NCBI GenBank assembly: GCA_016712225.1
Contig: JADJRL010000003.1
Coordinates: 3,423,501 to 3,487,500 of the forward strand
DNA: 64,000 bases
Direction of reading: 5' to 3'
DNA from: Candidatus Defluviibacterium haderslevense
GTDB taxonomy: Bacteria; Bacteroidota; Bacteroidia; Chitinophagales; Saprospiraceae
The notes below the pieces were generated by a model, which was given only the letters and a program-made list of their open reading frames with translations, searched no databases and had not been told where the DNA came from. A program made the translations under genes and the position numbers. This document shows, piece by piece, positions 27,188 to 37,242 of this stretch; the first letter of the stretch is position 1; each line of letters opens with the position of its first letter.

Positions 27188-30100
27188 ATGAATAGATTAT
27201 TACAACTATTATTGATTGGACTCTTAGGGATAACTGCGACCCAAATTTCAGCTCAATGTACGCCGCCATCTGCAGATAACTGCGAAGATGCTAACGTATT
27301 ATGTTCTTTGGATGAAGTAAATGGCTATACTTGTTCCAATCCAAATTACAGCAACCCCACCGGGTGTTCGCCTTTGTGTCCTTCGGGTGGAGGAGCTCAT
27401 AACACAGCATGGTGGGCATTTGTTTGCGATGGTGGATTGGTTACCATTACGATTACATATGCAAACTGTTCAGTAAATGGTACAGGTGTTCAGATGGGGA
27501 TTTGGGGTGACTGCGATTGTGCAGAATCTGTAGCTTGTAATCCGAATTGTACTGGTCCTGGGCAATTTACCATTACGGCTAGTTTGACCGCATGTAAAAC
27601 TTATTATTTGTTTGTGGATGGTTGTAGCGGTGATGTTTGTGATTTTACCATTACCACTTCCGGTGGTTCTCAACCTAACTTAAGTCCTTTAGGAAAAATT
27701 AATAATGATCCTGATAGGAGAATTCAACTGTGTAAAGGAGCTTGTAATATAAATTTCAAAGTAGGAGGTCAGAACGGAAATTGTGAGCCTACTTATGAAT
27801 GGACTCTAGATGGTAATATAGTTGGAGGAGATGATGATAATATAGATTTAGACTTTCCAGATGAAGGAGATTTTCAACTTTGTGTTACTGCCTATATTGG
27901 GAATCCTTCTTCAGGTTCAATTTGTGATCAGGAAGGACCTGAATGTGCTACTATTGAAGTTCGACCTATTCCTGATAAGTTAGGACCACAAAGATTATTA
28001 TGCGCTGAGCAAATTCCATTTAAATGGCATAATCAAAGTGTAACAGGACCAGGTGAATACCGAAATCAATTCAAGGGAACTGATTGCTGTGTTTTCGACT
28101 CAGTAGTTACATTTGAAGTTTATCCGGTTCCTGAACCACCAAATATTTATCATATAGGATGTGATAATACGGAGGTTTATATTGATCCTACAACCAGACA
28201 AACCTTTAGTTCTTGTGAAAATGAAAAGATCATTTTCTTGTCAAAAGCTAGTGTGCCTTACAGATGTGACAGTTCATATAAATTAACTGCTGTCTTTCTA
28301 GACTTTAACGTAACTTTTAGAGAGGCTTGTATTGGAGGGATGTTAGAAATCACACCAAGAGTTATTAATAGAACAAAAACTTGCGGAGGAGGAGAGTCTT
28401 TTGAATTTATGTATAAATGGTATTTAAAAAGTGATCCAGCTAAAAAGCCACTTGGTACAGATGAACTTTTTCAGATGGATAAAAAAGAAGATTATTGCCT
28501 TGAATTAGGCGTTTTGGCAAAATTAGGAACTGAATCTAAGTTGTGTTTCTTCGATTTTTGTGAAATGATTAATGAAGATGACTTTAAAAATTATAAAGTT
28601 TGTCCTAAAGGTGATCTTCAGGTATGTAGAGGTAAAACCGGAATTTATTTTATTGACACGATCTTACCTCCTAACTCATTAAATAATTGGTCTGTCAGCA
28701 ACGGTACCATTTTAACACCTAACCCTTTTCAATCAAATACTATTGAAGTATTATGGAATGGTCCATCTAATGTAGGTACGCTTTGTTACTATTATGACAA
28801 TCAATGTGGTCAAAGCCCGGAATGCTGTATAGATGTGAAAATTGAACCATCCCCTGCGCCTAAGGCGGGTCCGGATGAAGCGCTCTGTGGTTTGGCAAAT
28901 AAATTCAAAGGTCAAAAAGACGTTGGTGGTCAATGGGTGAAATTATCTGGTCCAGGGAATGTAAGTATCACTGATGTTTTTGATGATAAATCTGATGTTA
29001 ATGTTGATCAATATGGGACTTATACCTTTGTTTGGTCTGAATCTAGATTAGGTTGCACTGGAGCAGATACAGTTGTTCTCAAATTTAATGATGATCCTAA
29101 AAAAGATACTGAGTCATACATTTGTAGTGGAAACAACAAAGATTTTAAAGTGCGTTTCCAAATTTCTGGTGGACAACCTGCATATACCGTCATAAAAGGT
29201 AATGGAACTATTGATGCATCAAATGTATATACGTCAAAACTTATTTTAAATAATACTAAAGATACTGTTATTATTAGAGATGCTAATGGATGTGAATTTA
29301 CATTTATTCATACATATGAGTGCAAATGCACCAATAGCTTAGGAGAAATTCAACCGGACAGATATAATTTATGTGAGGACGGTACAGTTGTCGTTAATTA
29401 TGATAAAACTAAAGAGGTGTTGGATTTGAATCCAGCAGATACGGTTATTTTCTTTATTTGTTCAGATCCAAACAATCCATTAGCAACGAAAATTAGAGAC
29501 ATCAATTCCTTTTCTTTTGGATATGACCCTTCTTTTGTATTTGGCCAAACTTATTATATAGGAGCCATACTAGGAAGAAAGGACGGTAGAGGAGGCATTG
29601 ATGCTTTACTCGGCTGTCTAAGTGAAACTGCTGGTACTGAATTTACCTTTTATCAAATACCAACCCCACAAGCTGGTCCGGATGATGCTGTTTGCGGAAG
29701 TGTATATGATTTAAAAGGAATACAATCTATACCAGGAAGTGATATTACATGGAAAGTCATAAGTGGAAACGGAGCTTTGTTTACAGATGCTAAAGCAGCA
29801 GGAACGCAAGTTAGTGCACAAAGTGGTTTTGGAAAATACAGGTTCGAAATTGAAGAAAGTAATAAAGGAATTTGTATAAGACAAGATGTTGTAGAAATTA
29901 CATTCAACGAATCACCAGCAGTAATTAATGTCATTAAGGATTGTGTATTAGAAGGTGGAGTTGTGACTCCAGATGGTAAGTTTGTCGTAATAGCTGATAT
30001 CAACGGCGGAACCCCTCCTTATACTTTATTGTCAACAGGTGGAAAAATTATTGGTAATAAGTGGTTTTCGGATACCTTATTAAGTATTACACAATTCACA

Positions 30101-32932
30101 ATACAGGTTCAAGATGCCAATGGATGTATATCACTCATTGTAGTTGATGATTATAATTGTAAATGTGGAATCATTGATCCAGGAAAATTGGATACTTCAT
30201 TATTGGTTAAATGTGAAGATCAGTGTTACACTATTGCCGAATTGTTAACCAATTCAATCAATGAGGTTATTGATCCGGAAGATGGTATTATGTATATCTT
30301 ACACAGAGGCAATTATACAAATGCTATAGATACCTTTTATTCATTAAATGATGTAATATGTTTTGATAGTAAGAATATGGTCTTAGGAAACGGGAACACT
30401 TACTATGTTTCTCGAGTAGTTGGAGATGATGTATTGCCAAAAGATGGCATAATTGACACTAGAGATCCATGTAAACGAGTATCAAATAACCGACCTATAA
30501 CTTGGGAACCATATCCATTGGCAGATGCTGGAGCACCTGAAGATGTATGTGGATTGACCTATAGCTTTAAAGCCAATTTGACCTTAGGAACAGGAACATG
30601 GAAGTTAATTTCAGGTCCCGGGACTGCTGCAATAAGTAATGTAAATTTGGCGAGCTCAAGTGTTACAGTTAGCCAATATGGAGCATACACATTTGAGTGG
30701 GGTGTATTCAATTTTTCTTGCGATCGTTATGACACGGTGCGGGTTGTATTTCACGATTCACCAGACCTTTCATTAATAGATATAGAATGTGATAATACAG
30801 CAGAGAATGCAAGAGTAATCATTAGAGCACAAAAAGGAGATCAGCCGACTTGGGTATTGAAAGGTGCATATGATGGCAGTAATCTTTTAAATGGAACATT
30901 TAGTGGTAATGTATGGACCTCAGACTGGTTTTCATCAAATACTGATTTTACCATTACCATTGAAGATCAATATCAATGTAACCTTTATAAATTACCTGGT
31001 GATGCACCATGTGCTTGTATAACTGCCTTGGGCACGTTGGATAAGACACCGATTATATTGTGTGCAGATGGCCAAGCGAACGCTAAATATACAGTTGCGC
31101 CTGGTGTATTGGATGGAAATGATGTCGTTCGTTATATGTTATATGATGGCTCGTCAACAGACCCTAAAAATGGAACATCGATATCTGTGAACAGTGATGG
31201 AAAATTTGTTTTTGATCCAAGTAAAATGCAATTAGGAAAGACCTATTACATTTCAGTTTTTATTGGAAATCTAGATCCAAATACGGGCAACGTAAATTTC
31301 ACGGATCGCTGTGCTTTGTTTGATGTGGTACCAGTAACCTGGTATGCATATCCGGTAGCTGCTATCAATGGAAATAATATATTAACTTGTGCGGTGACTA
31401 GTTTAGCTTTAGATGGATTACAATCAACAAGTGGATCAGGAAGTCCATTGAACTTTGCATGGAGTACTCAGAATGGAAGAATAGTTGGACCAGCAAATAC
31501 AGGAACATCCACTATTGATCGCCCGGGAATCTATGTTTTAGATGTAACCGATCCAATATCTGGTTGCAAGCACCAAACCAGTTTTGAAGTAAAAGAAGAT
31601 GTTGTAAAACCAACAGTAGCTATAGCCCCTCCAAATGTTCTTACATGTGCTGTGACGAGTATTAATTTGGATGGAAATGGATCATCCAGAGGTGCTATAT
31701 ATGGAGCTAATTGGTCAGGACCTGGAACCATAATTGGAGGTACAACTTATTCACCAACAGTATCAAGTATAGGTCGATACACCATTGTTGTGACGAATAC
31801 ACAAAATGGATGTAAGGATTCTACATTTGTAACAGTAACTGAAGATAAGCTTACTCCGGTACCATTGATTGAGCAAAAAGGAACCTTGACATGTACCGTG
31901 AATGAGGTGCAATTAGATGGATCTAAATCAAGAGGACTTTCCGGGAATATCAATAATTATTCATGGGATGCATTGACAGGAAATATCATATCAGGTCAAG
32001 GTAGTTCACAAATTACTGTAGGAAAACCTGGAGGAACTTTTAGATTGACAGTCCGAGATGGCAAGAATGGATGTACTGCAATTGATACTATTACAGTCGA
32101 TGAATTGGGGAATCCGTTAGCTCAAATTCTGTCAGATCCACACAATCCAAAATGCTTTGGAGACAGAAATGGATTCATTGATATTAATGGTGTCTTAGAT
32201 AAGAACAATCAATCATTGGGTAATATCCAATATTCCATAAATGGAGGCCCATATACATCAAGTCCAAACTTTACAAACTTAACTCAAGGATCTTACACCA
32301 TCAAAGTAAAAGACATTAATGGCTGTACCTTAGAAACTCGGCATGATCTAATAGAGCCAGGAAAAATGGGTATCAAAGTAATCAAGAGTATCGTTGTGGA
32401 TCAAGGAACTCTAGTTGATCTGGATTCATTATTGTTGGAAATTTCAGGTGGAACACAGCTTGCTGGCGGTGGATACAAAGACACGACTTGGTTAAATTTA
32501 GATCAAAATATTGATTGGGAGAATAAGTTGAGATATGCTGCAGACACGAGTAGAGAATTTTTGATTACTGGATTTGATAAAGAAGGATGTGAAATCAGTG
32601 AACGAGTTCGGGTATTGGTAAGAATTATTAAAGATGTTTGGTGGCCAACAGTTATATCTGGAAATGGAGATGGGGTCAATGACTTCTTCAACTTATATGG
32701 TAAACGTGTCAGACAAATTAAATTGTTAGAAATATATGATCGTTGGGGCTCAAGAGTCTATTCACAAACCAATATCCCAGATGGTAATAAAGGTGGAGAT
32801 AAGAAAGGGTGGAATGGAATATTTAAAGGGGAAAGAGCACTTCCAGGAGTATATACTTTTTATTCAGAAGTGGAATATGAAGGATCTACTGGGGCAGATA
32901 AGTTCCAAGGTGAATTCACGCTGTTGCGATAA
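27188..32932 (+). CDS. Giant Cys-rich secreted protein with SprB repeat and gliding C-terminal domain (paralogue A)
   Basis: A 1914-aa protein. The start at MNRLLQLLL gives a proper signal peptide and exactly the same length as paralogue B; 17 upstream in-frame codons are rejected. The mature N-terminus (QCTPPSADNCEDANVLC) begins a Cys-rich domain of about 160 residues with GGGAHNTAWWAFVCDGG, resembling a carbohydrate-binding or jelly-roll module. PKD/Ig-like and unclassified Cys-containing units follow. Near the C-terminus are three roughly 80-aa Ig-like repeats, each starting around LTCAVTS or LTCTVNE. Then come a SprB repeat (CFGDRNGFIDINGVLD, GSYTIKVKDINGC) and the gliding/T9SS domain (WWPTVISGNGDGVNDFFN ... 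YDRWGSRVY ... GEFTLLR). Likely a surface adhesin or matrix protein. Confidence 0.88.
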   Translation: MNRLLQLLLIGLLGITATQISAQCTPPSADNCEDANVLCSLDEVNGYTCSNPNYSNPTGCSPLCPSGGGAHNTAWWAFVCDGGLVTITITYANCSVNGTGVQMGIWGDCDCAESVACNPNCTGPGQFTITASLTACKTYYLFVDGCSGDVCDFTITTSGGSQPNLSPLGKINNDPDRRIQLCKGACNINFKVGGQNGNCEPTYEWTLDGNIVGGDDDNIDLDFPDEGDFQLCVTAYIGNPSSGSICDQEGPECATIEVRPIPDKLGPQRLLCAEQIPFKWHNQSVTGPGEYRNQFKGTDCCVFDSVVTFEVYPVPEPPNIYHIGCDNTEVYIDPTTRQTFSSCENEKIIFLSKASVPYRCDSSYKLTAVFLDFNVTFREACIGGMLEITPRVINRTKTCGGGESFEFMYKWYLKSDPAKKPLGTDELFQMDKKEDYCLELGVLAKLGTESKLCFFDFCEMINEDDFKNYKVCPKGDLQVCRGKTGIYFIDTILPPNSLNNWSVSNGTILTPNPFQSNTIEVLWNGPSNVGTLCYYYDNQCGQSPECCIDVKIEPSPAPKAGPDEALCGLANKFKGQKDVGGQWVKLSGPGNVSITDVFDDKSDVNVDQYGTYTFVWSESRLGCTGADTVVLKFNDDPKKDTESYICSGNNKDFKVRFQISGGQPAYTVIKGNGTIDASNVYTSKLILNNTKDTVIIRDANGCEFTFIHTYECKCTNSLGEIQPDRYNLCEDGTVVVNYDKTKEVLDLNPADTVIFFICSDPNNPLATKIRDINSFSFGYDPSFVFGQTYYIGAILGRKDGRGGIDALLGCLSETAGTEFTFYQIPTPQAGPDDAVCGSVYDLKGIQSIPGSDITWKVISGNGALFTDAKAAGTQVSAQSGFGKYRFEIEESNKGICIRQDVVEITFNESPAVINVIKDCVLEGGVVTPDGKFVVIADINGGTPPYTLLSTGGKIIGNKWFSDTLLSITQFTIQVQDANGCISLIVVDDYNCKCGIIDPGKLDTSLLVKCEDQCYTIAELLTNSINEVIDPEDGIMYILHRGNYTNAIDTFYSLNDVICFDSKNMVLGNGNTYYVSRVVGDDVLPKDGIIDTRDPCKRVSNNRPITWEPYPLADAGAPEDVCGLTYSFKANLTLGTGTWKLISGPGTAAISNVNLASSSVTVSQYGAYTFEWGVFNFSCDRYDTVRVVFHDSPDLSLIDIECDNTAENARVIIRAQKGDQPTWVLKGAYDGSNLLNGTFSGNVWTSDWFSSNTDFTITIEDQYQCNLYKLPGDAPCACITALGTLDKTPIILCADGQANAKYTVAPGVLDGNDVVRYMLYDGSSTDPKNGTSISVNSDGKFVFDPSKMQLGKTYYISVFIGNLDPNTGNVNFTDRCALFDVVPVTWYAYPVAAINGNNILTCAVTSLALDGLQSTSGSGSPLNFAWSTQNGRIVGPANTGTSTIDRPGIYVLDVTDPISGCKHQTSFEVKEDVVKPTVAIAPPNVLTCAVTSINLDGNGSSRGAIYGANWSGPGTIIGGTTYSPTVSSIGRYTIVVTNTQNGCKDSTFVTVTEDKLTPVPLIEQKGTLTCTVNEVQLDGSKSRGLSGNINNYSWDALTGNIISGQGSSQITVGKPGGTFRLTVRDGKNGCTAIDTITVDELGNPLAQILSDPHNPKCFGDRNGFIDINGVLDKNNQSLGNIQYSINGGPYTSSPNFTNLTQGSYTIKVKDINGCTLETRHDLIEPGKMGIKVIKSIVVDQGTLVDLDSLLLEISGGTQLAGGGYKDTTWLNLDQNIDWENKLRYAADTSREFLITGFDKEGCEISERVRVLVRIIKDVWWPTVISGNGDGVNDFFNLYGKRVRQIKLLEIYDRWGSRVYSQTNIPDGNKGGDKKGWNGIFKGERALPGVYTFYSEVEYEGSTGADKFQGEFTLLR
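30689..30981 (+). repeat. Near-identical segment shared by the two giant paralogues (copy A)
   Basis: These 293 bases match 40744-41036 with a single difference (A at 30898, G at 40953). Surrounding parts of the two genes differ at many synonymous sites. The pattern points to recent gene conversion. Confidence 0.93.
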
Positions 32933-32960
32933 TTTTTTTGGTTATTAAATAATAAAAAAA

Positions 32961-32994
32961 ATCCGTTCAGATTTATTTGGACGGATTTTTTTTT
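32961..32994 (+). terminator. Rho-independent terminator after paralogue A
   Basis: ATCCGTTCA (32961-32969) pairs with TGGACGGAT (32978-32986), nine pairs including one G-U, followed by a run of T. An A-tract precedes it, so it might also work weakly in the other direction, but no leftward gene ends here. Confidence 0.88.
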
Positions 32995-33105
32995 AGGTGA
33001 ATAAGTTAATCAATCAATGGATCAAAATTCCAAAATGCATTGGGATATTCCAAATTAGGAAACAAAACGATTAATATGATTTTAGTTATTATATTAAAAT
33101 GATTT

Positions 33106-34338
33106 TTATATTCGAATATTTGCACCTGCGATCCACCCTGTACTCCATGCATTTTGAAAATTAAATCCTCCGGTAATCCCATCAATATTTAATACTTCAC
33201 CAGTAAAAAACAAACCTTGTATTTTTTTACTTTCCATGGTGCTCAAATTGATTTCCTTTAGATCAATGCCACCTGCAGTTACAAATTCTTCTTTGTATGT
33301 TGTTTTACCCGAACATTGAATTTTGAATTGGTTGATGTTAAGTACTAATGCCGCTATTTCTTTTTTATTGATATCTCCCCAATTTTTTTGAATGTCTATT
33401 CCACTGATGATCAATAAGCGTTCATGAAGTCTATTCGGTATTTTAAATGGATTGGCTTTATTGATTTTTGATTTTCCATTTGTTGATTTGAAGTTCATTA
33501 ATTCATTTTGAATTTCAATTTGATTCCATTGCGGACAAAAATGAATATTGAGCTCATACTCATATTTTTTTGTATAAAGCTCAAGGGCTGCCCAGGCTGA
33601 TAATTTCAATGGCGCAGGTCCGCTGATCCCCCAATGAGTAATGATTGCTGGTCCTGTAATATTTAGATGAATACCTGTGATTGAAAAGCTTGCATCAAAG
33701 CTAACTCCTTCTAATCCTGACAGTGGAGATTTTACAGCATTAAAACTAAATAGTGAGGGAACTGGCGATACGATTTTTATTCCTAAATGCTCAATCCAAT
33801 GATAAGAATTTAATTTAGGATGTCCCCCTGTTGCAATAATTATATTTTTGGCAAAATAAATCTGATTTTTATTTACACTTACAACAAATGTTCCTTCATT
33901 ATTTTTTGAAATGTTTTCAACTTGATGTTTAAGAAATATTTTAATATCTAATTTTTGACATGCACTTAGTAAACAATTAATAATGGTTTGTGATGAATCT
34001 GATGTTGGAAATATTCGGCCATCAGATTCTGTTTTCAATGTTACACCTCGAGATTCAAACCAATGTATCGTATCAGAAGCATCAAATGATGAAAAAACAT
34101 TTCTCAATTCTTTGGATCCTCTTGGATAATTTAAAACCATTTCTTTGTTTTCAAAACAAGAATGCGTAACATTACATCGACCGCCTCCTGATATTTTGAC
34201 TTTTGATAATAACTTTGTGCTTTTTTCTAAGACAAGTACAGATGAATTTGGAAAATGAGTTTTGCACGAGATTCCAGCGAAAATTCCTGATGCACCTCCA
34301 CCGATAATAATTGTATCGTAAATTATTTGATTTGTCAA
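33106..34338 (-). CDS. NAD(P)/FAD-dependent oxidoreductase, HI0933/YhiN (BaiN-like) family
   Basis: A 410-aa flavoprotein of normal family length. The N-terminal dinucleotide-binding loop is IIIGGGASGIFAGISC, then KVKISGGGRCNVTHS, both diagnostic of the HI0933-like family. A C-terminal FAD-contact segment reads FTGEVLNIDGITGGFNFQNA. The biological reaction of most members is unknown; some act as reductases. It lies between the two giant paralogues and has no functional link to its neighbours that I can see. The 119-base gap upstream holds no recognisable element. Confidence 0.9.
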   Translation of the reverse strand: MTNQIIYDTIIIGGGASGIFAGISCKTHFPNSSVLVLEKSTKLLSKVKISGGGRCNVTHSCFENKEMVLNYPRGSKELRNVFSSFDASDTIHWFESRGVTLKTESDGRIFPTSDSSQTIINCLLSACQKLDIKIFLKHQVENISKNNEGTFVVSVNKNQIYFAKNIIIATGGHPKLNSYHWIEHLGIKIVSPVPSLFSFNAVKSPLSGLEGVSFDASFSITGIHLNITGPAIITHWGISGPAPLKLSAWAALELYTKKYEYELNIHFCPQWNQIEIQNELMNFKSTNGKSKINKANPFKIPNRLHERLLIISGIDIQKNWGDINKKEIAALVLNINQFKIQCSGKTTYKEEFVTAGGIDLKEINLSTMESKKIQGLFFTGEVLNIDGITGGFNFQNAWSTGWIAGANIRI

Positions 34339-34457
34339 ATTAGATTAATTTACAATCAAAACTAAAACGAAAGCAAAAGTATTCTGAAATAAAAACAATG
34401 GATTTAATTAGTAAAAGTTAACTAAATTACCTTAAGTCTATGAATCAGATGAACCTG

Positions 34458-34997
34458 CTATTTATATGATTCTTGAAAGGTTTTAAAGGGAACAGTTTTA
34501 TAATGGTTGTCACCAAAATAGATTGAAATCATTTCGAAAATAGTTGCATCTTGATATCCAGGAATGGGTTGTATTGTATTTAATTCTTCATCTAAAAAAA
34601 CAAAGGTTGGATAAGACAATCTTCCTTGAGTTATTTCTGCTGCCAAGGAATGATATCCTCTGTTGCCCTGTGGAACAAATTGATAAACTTTAGATTTGAA
34701 ATTAATGTCTTCTTTTTGTTCAGCATTAAATTTGACAGCATAAAAATTTTTATTGATGGCCTTAATAACTTTTGGATCTTGAAAAGTTGAAGCATCCATT
34801 CTCTTGCACCATCCACACCAATCGGTATAAATATCAACAACAATTTTCTTTTTATCTTTTTTCATCAGAGCAGGTACATCTGACCATCTGACCCAATTGA
34901 TGCTGTTGGATTGACCATAAATTAAATTTCCCATGCATAAGAAAAAACTAATGCAAAGTAATCCTGTCATTAACAATCTAATACTCATTAAATTCAT
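34458..34997 (-). CDS. Exported thioredoxin-like protein (CGWC active site)
   Basis: A 179-aa protein. I take the ATG at 34997 (MNLMSIRLL); the frame stays open two codons further, to a TTG. A signal peptide (RLLMTGLLCISFFLCMGNLIYG) precedes a thioredoxin fold with DIYTDWCGWCKRMDASTF, where CGWC is the redox pair, and the cis-Pro region SYPTFVFLDE. This fits the thioredoxin_7/DUF255-like group of periplasmic thiol-disulfide proteins. It has a perfect -7 promoter element upstream and its own transcript. It may serve disulfide chemistry in the envelope, which is relevant given the Cys-rich secreted proteins on both sides (inference). Confidence 0.87.
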   Translation of the reverse strand: MNLMSIRLLMTGLLCISFFLCMGNLIYGQSNSINWVRWSDVPALMKKDKKKIVVDIYTDWCGWCKRMDASTFQDPKVIKAINKNFYAVKFNAEQKEDINFKSKVYQFVPQGNRGYHSLAAEITQGRLSYPTFVFLDEELNTIQPIPGYQDATIFEMISIYFGDNHYKTVPFKTFQESYK

Positions 34998-35020
34998 TTG
35001 CAATTATTTAATTTATTGTG

Positions 35021-35028
35021 CAAATATA
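35021..35028 (-). promoter_or_regulatory. Bacteroidota -7 promoter element (TATATTTG, minus strand)
   Basis: The minus strand reads TATATTTGC, a full match to TAnnTTTG, 23 bases before the ATG of the exported thioredoxin-like gene. A transcription start about 7 bases downstream would leave a leader of roughly 15-20 bases. Confidence 0.65.
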
Positions 35029-35104
35029 ACAATGAAAAATTCAAATAATCCATAGTAGAAGACTTGTAGTGCTTTATTTAAATGAATTTTAACTAAGTTT
35101 TACC

Positions 35105-36106
35105 TTATCTCTGGATATAATGGATCTTATCGTTTAAAAGCTGATCTGATTCTATTAATTTTCCTTGAATTTTTGGGGCTATTACACCATTTTGTATTCT
35201 AAGTTTTGTATTCGTTATTATTCTAGCCTCGTCCCAAAATCCGGATTCAATAAATCCATTGAGCACTTTGGCACCTCCCTCTACAAGAATGACACCTAAT
35301 TTTTTTTCCAAATAGAGTGATTTAAGGATTGATTCTAAAGAATTCTTATGAGTAATTTGTGAAGTCAAAATGGTATTTTCGGAATGTTTGAATACATTGT
35401 AATCAGAATTGATCAATTGATTTTGAGTTGTCCAAATGATGATTTTAGGATTTTTCCCATACCAATGCCTATTGTTTAACAAGGGATTATCAGTTTGTAA
35501 AGTAATTCTTCCTATGAGAATACCATCAGCTTCAGAACGCCATTTGTGAACAAGAATATCAGTGTATGGATTGGATATTTTTGTGTTGTGTTCCCAATTC
35601 GAAATAAAAAAATCAGCACTTTGGGCAAATTTAAGAATAACATAAGGCCTTGTGTGAAGCATGTTAATTCTAAACATTTGGATAAGTTGATCGCATTTAG
35701 TTTTTAAAATGGGACCTAACACTTCAATTCCTTGGTGCATTAACTTTTTAATGCTTATTCCAGCCATCGTTGGATTTGGATCAAAAGTTCCAAAAACAAC
35801 ACGTTTGATATTATATTTGATAATCAACTGTGTGCAAGGCGGTGTTTTGCCATAGTGATTGCAAGGTTCAAGGCTGACGTAGAGTGTTGATTCTGAAATG
35901 AGGTGTTGATTCCCTAGTTCTACCGCATTGTCTATTGCATTTTGCTCAGCATGAGGTCCTCCATAGTATTGATGCCAGCCCTGACCTATAATTTGTTGGT
36001 TATAAATCAAAACCGCTCCAACCATGGGATTTGGTGAAACTTGACCCAAACCCCGCTGAGCTAAATGAATACAATAGCTAATATTTTTTTCGTGGAATTC
36101 CTTCAC
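35105..36106 (-). CDS. ribD: Bifunctional riboflavin biosynthesis deaminase/reductase RibD
   Basis: A 333-aa protein with an N-terminal cytidine-deaminase-like domain (SPNPMVGAVL, zinc motifs PHAEQNAI and EPCNHYGKTPPCTQ) and a C-terminal reductase domain (VHKWRSEADGILIGRITLQTDN, GVILVEGGAKVLNGF). It deaminates and then reduces the pyrimidine intermediate of riboflavin synthesis. The start is GTG at 36106; an ATG overlapping it is out of frame and meets TGA at once. The gene diverges from the aquaporin gene across 66 bases. ribE is elsewhere in the window, 28 kb away. Confidence 0.95.
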   Translation of the reverse strand: MKEFHEKNISYCIHLAQRGLGQVSPNPMVGAVLIYNQQIIGQGWHQYYGGPHAEQNAIDNAVELGNQHLISESTLYVSLEPCNHYGKTPPCTQLIIKYNIKRVVFGTFDPNPTMAGISIKKLMHQGIEVLGPILKTKCDQLIQMFRINMLHTRPYVILKFAQSADFFISNWEHNTKISNPYTDILVHKWRSEADGILIGRITLQTDNPLLNNRHWYGKNPKIIIWTTQNQLINSDYNVFKHSENTILTSQITHKNSLESILKSLYLEKKLGVILVEGGAKVLNGFIESGFWDEARIITNTKLRIQNGVIAPKIQGKLIESDQLLNDKIHYIQR

Positions 36107-36172
36107 ATGGTTAACTTTAGTCTTCCTAATGAGAGTTTAGAGTCAAATTAGAATGACAAAATTAAACCAAGT

Positions 36173-36799
36173 ATGAAGAAATTATTGACAGAATTTATTG
36201 GAGCCTTTTTTGTTTCATTAAGCGTTACCTTATGTTTGTTGGGAACAGTAGGAAATATGGCAGGATTGGCAATTGGGATTACACTCATGGTCATGGTTTT
36301 TGCTGGAGGACATATTTCGGGAGGTCATTATAATCCCGCTGTTACTTTGGCCGTGTTTATTAGAGGAAAATGTCCCCCACATGAAGTGCCGGGTTATATA
36401 CTAGCTCAATTATTCGGAGCAGCATTGGCAGCTTTGGTTGGATCCAGTTTTATTATCGGTAAATTGGGAGTTGGAATGGATCTTTCGGGAATTACTGCTC
36501 AAGCAATATTGTGTGAGATTTTGGGTAGTTTCGCGATGTGTTATGTCGTATTGAATGTTGCTACAACAAAAGATAATGTTGGAAATTCATTTTATGGTTT
36601 AGCAATAGGGCTAACAATGACATCTTGTGCTTATGCTTTCGGAGGAATTTCTGGTATTGCATTTAATCCAGCTATCGCCTTAGGATTGGGGATCTCAAAT
36701 ATCTCAGGGTTTGCTAATATTTGGATTTATTGGGTGGGAGAGATCATCGGTGCGGTAGTCGCAGCATTTACTTTTTTGTATATTAACGGTAAGGATTAA
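36173..36799 (+). CDS. Aquaporin/MIP-family channel with altered selectivity-filter position
   Basis: A 208-aa membrane protein with six hydrophobic segments and two half-helices. The first NPA motif is in GGHYNPAVTLA (residues 54-56), the second in GIAFNPAIALG (165-167). In most aquaporins the second motif continues NPAR, the Arg forming the aromatic/Arg filter; here residue 168 is Ile. GHISGGHYNPAV and the Gly-rich helices are otherwise normal for the family. It conducts water or small neutral solutes across the inner membrane, but the lost Arg makes the substrate uncertain. No glycerol kinase or similar gene is nearby. Confidence 0.88.
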   Translation: MKKLLTEFIGAFFVSLSVTLCLLGTVGNMAGLAIGITLMVMVFAGGHISGGHYNPAVTLAVFIRGKCPPHEVPGYILAQLFGAALAALVGSSFIIGKLGVGMDLSGITAQAILCEILGSFAMCYVVLNVATTKDNVGNSFYGLAIGLTMTSCAYAFGGISGIAFNPAIALGLGISNISGFANIWIYWVGEIIGAVVAAFTFLYINGKD

Positions 36800-37196
36800 T
36801 TTTTGGTTGTCTGAGTTTTAGGATATTTTTTAAGATTTATTCATCATAGGTTTCTGTCTGTTCTATTTTATGACAAAAATACCAGCAGAATAAATGATTT
36901 TATATGTCAATGTAAGCTAGCAGGAAAAATGTTAGTAATGTTTAATTGCATATTGATGATATTCATTTAGGTTCTATAGAAAACCTAAGGAATAAAATAT
37001 GGCTTGGGATTACAGAATTTTATAGCGTTTTTGGAATATGCCGAAATCCTATAAACTATTTTTAAGTGCATTGTATGTTCATGTTTTAGCTCGCTTGATA
37101 TCAATTTTTAATGTTGGAAATAGTTTAAGATTGTAATTTTCATGGATTATTTTTTGAGCCCATACAGCGAATTTAGGTATAGTGAGGTCTTATTTG
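36800..37196. other. Intergenic region between aquaporin and paralogue B
   Basis: About 400 A/T-rich bases with no convincing gene. A 7-bp inverted repeat (TTAGGTT at 36967, AACCTAA at 36982) lacks a T-tract and is probably not a terminator. The region ends at the promoter of paralogue B. Confidence 0.5.
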
Positions 37197-37204
37197 TATA
37201 TTTG
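37197..37204 (+). promoter_or_regulatory. Bacteroidota -7 promoter element (TATATTTG) for paralogue B
   Basis: A full match to TAnnTTTG, 38 bases before the ATG at 37243. Paralogue A has no equally good element in the matching place (TACATTTA at 27119 is the nearest), so the two copies may be expressed differently. Confidence 0.65.
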
Positions 37205-37242
37205 ACTCATATAATCCCATTTAAAGGAATAAAAACTTAATT

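Noticed and set aside
29653..30003. Antisense open frames at matching places in both giant paralogues (also 39723-40058, 31747-31953, 41802-42008)
   Set aside because: They recur in both copies because the sense proteins are conserved; they have no start context, and their sequences are only shadows of the sense frame.
36967..36988. Inverted repeat TTAGGTT...AACCTAA after the aquaporin gene, considered as a terminator
   Set aside because: Only 7 A/T-rich pairs and no T-tract follow.
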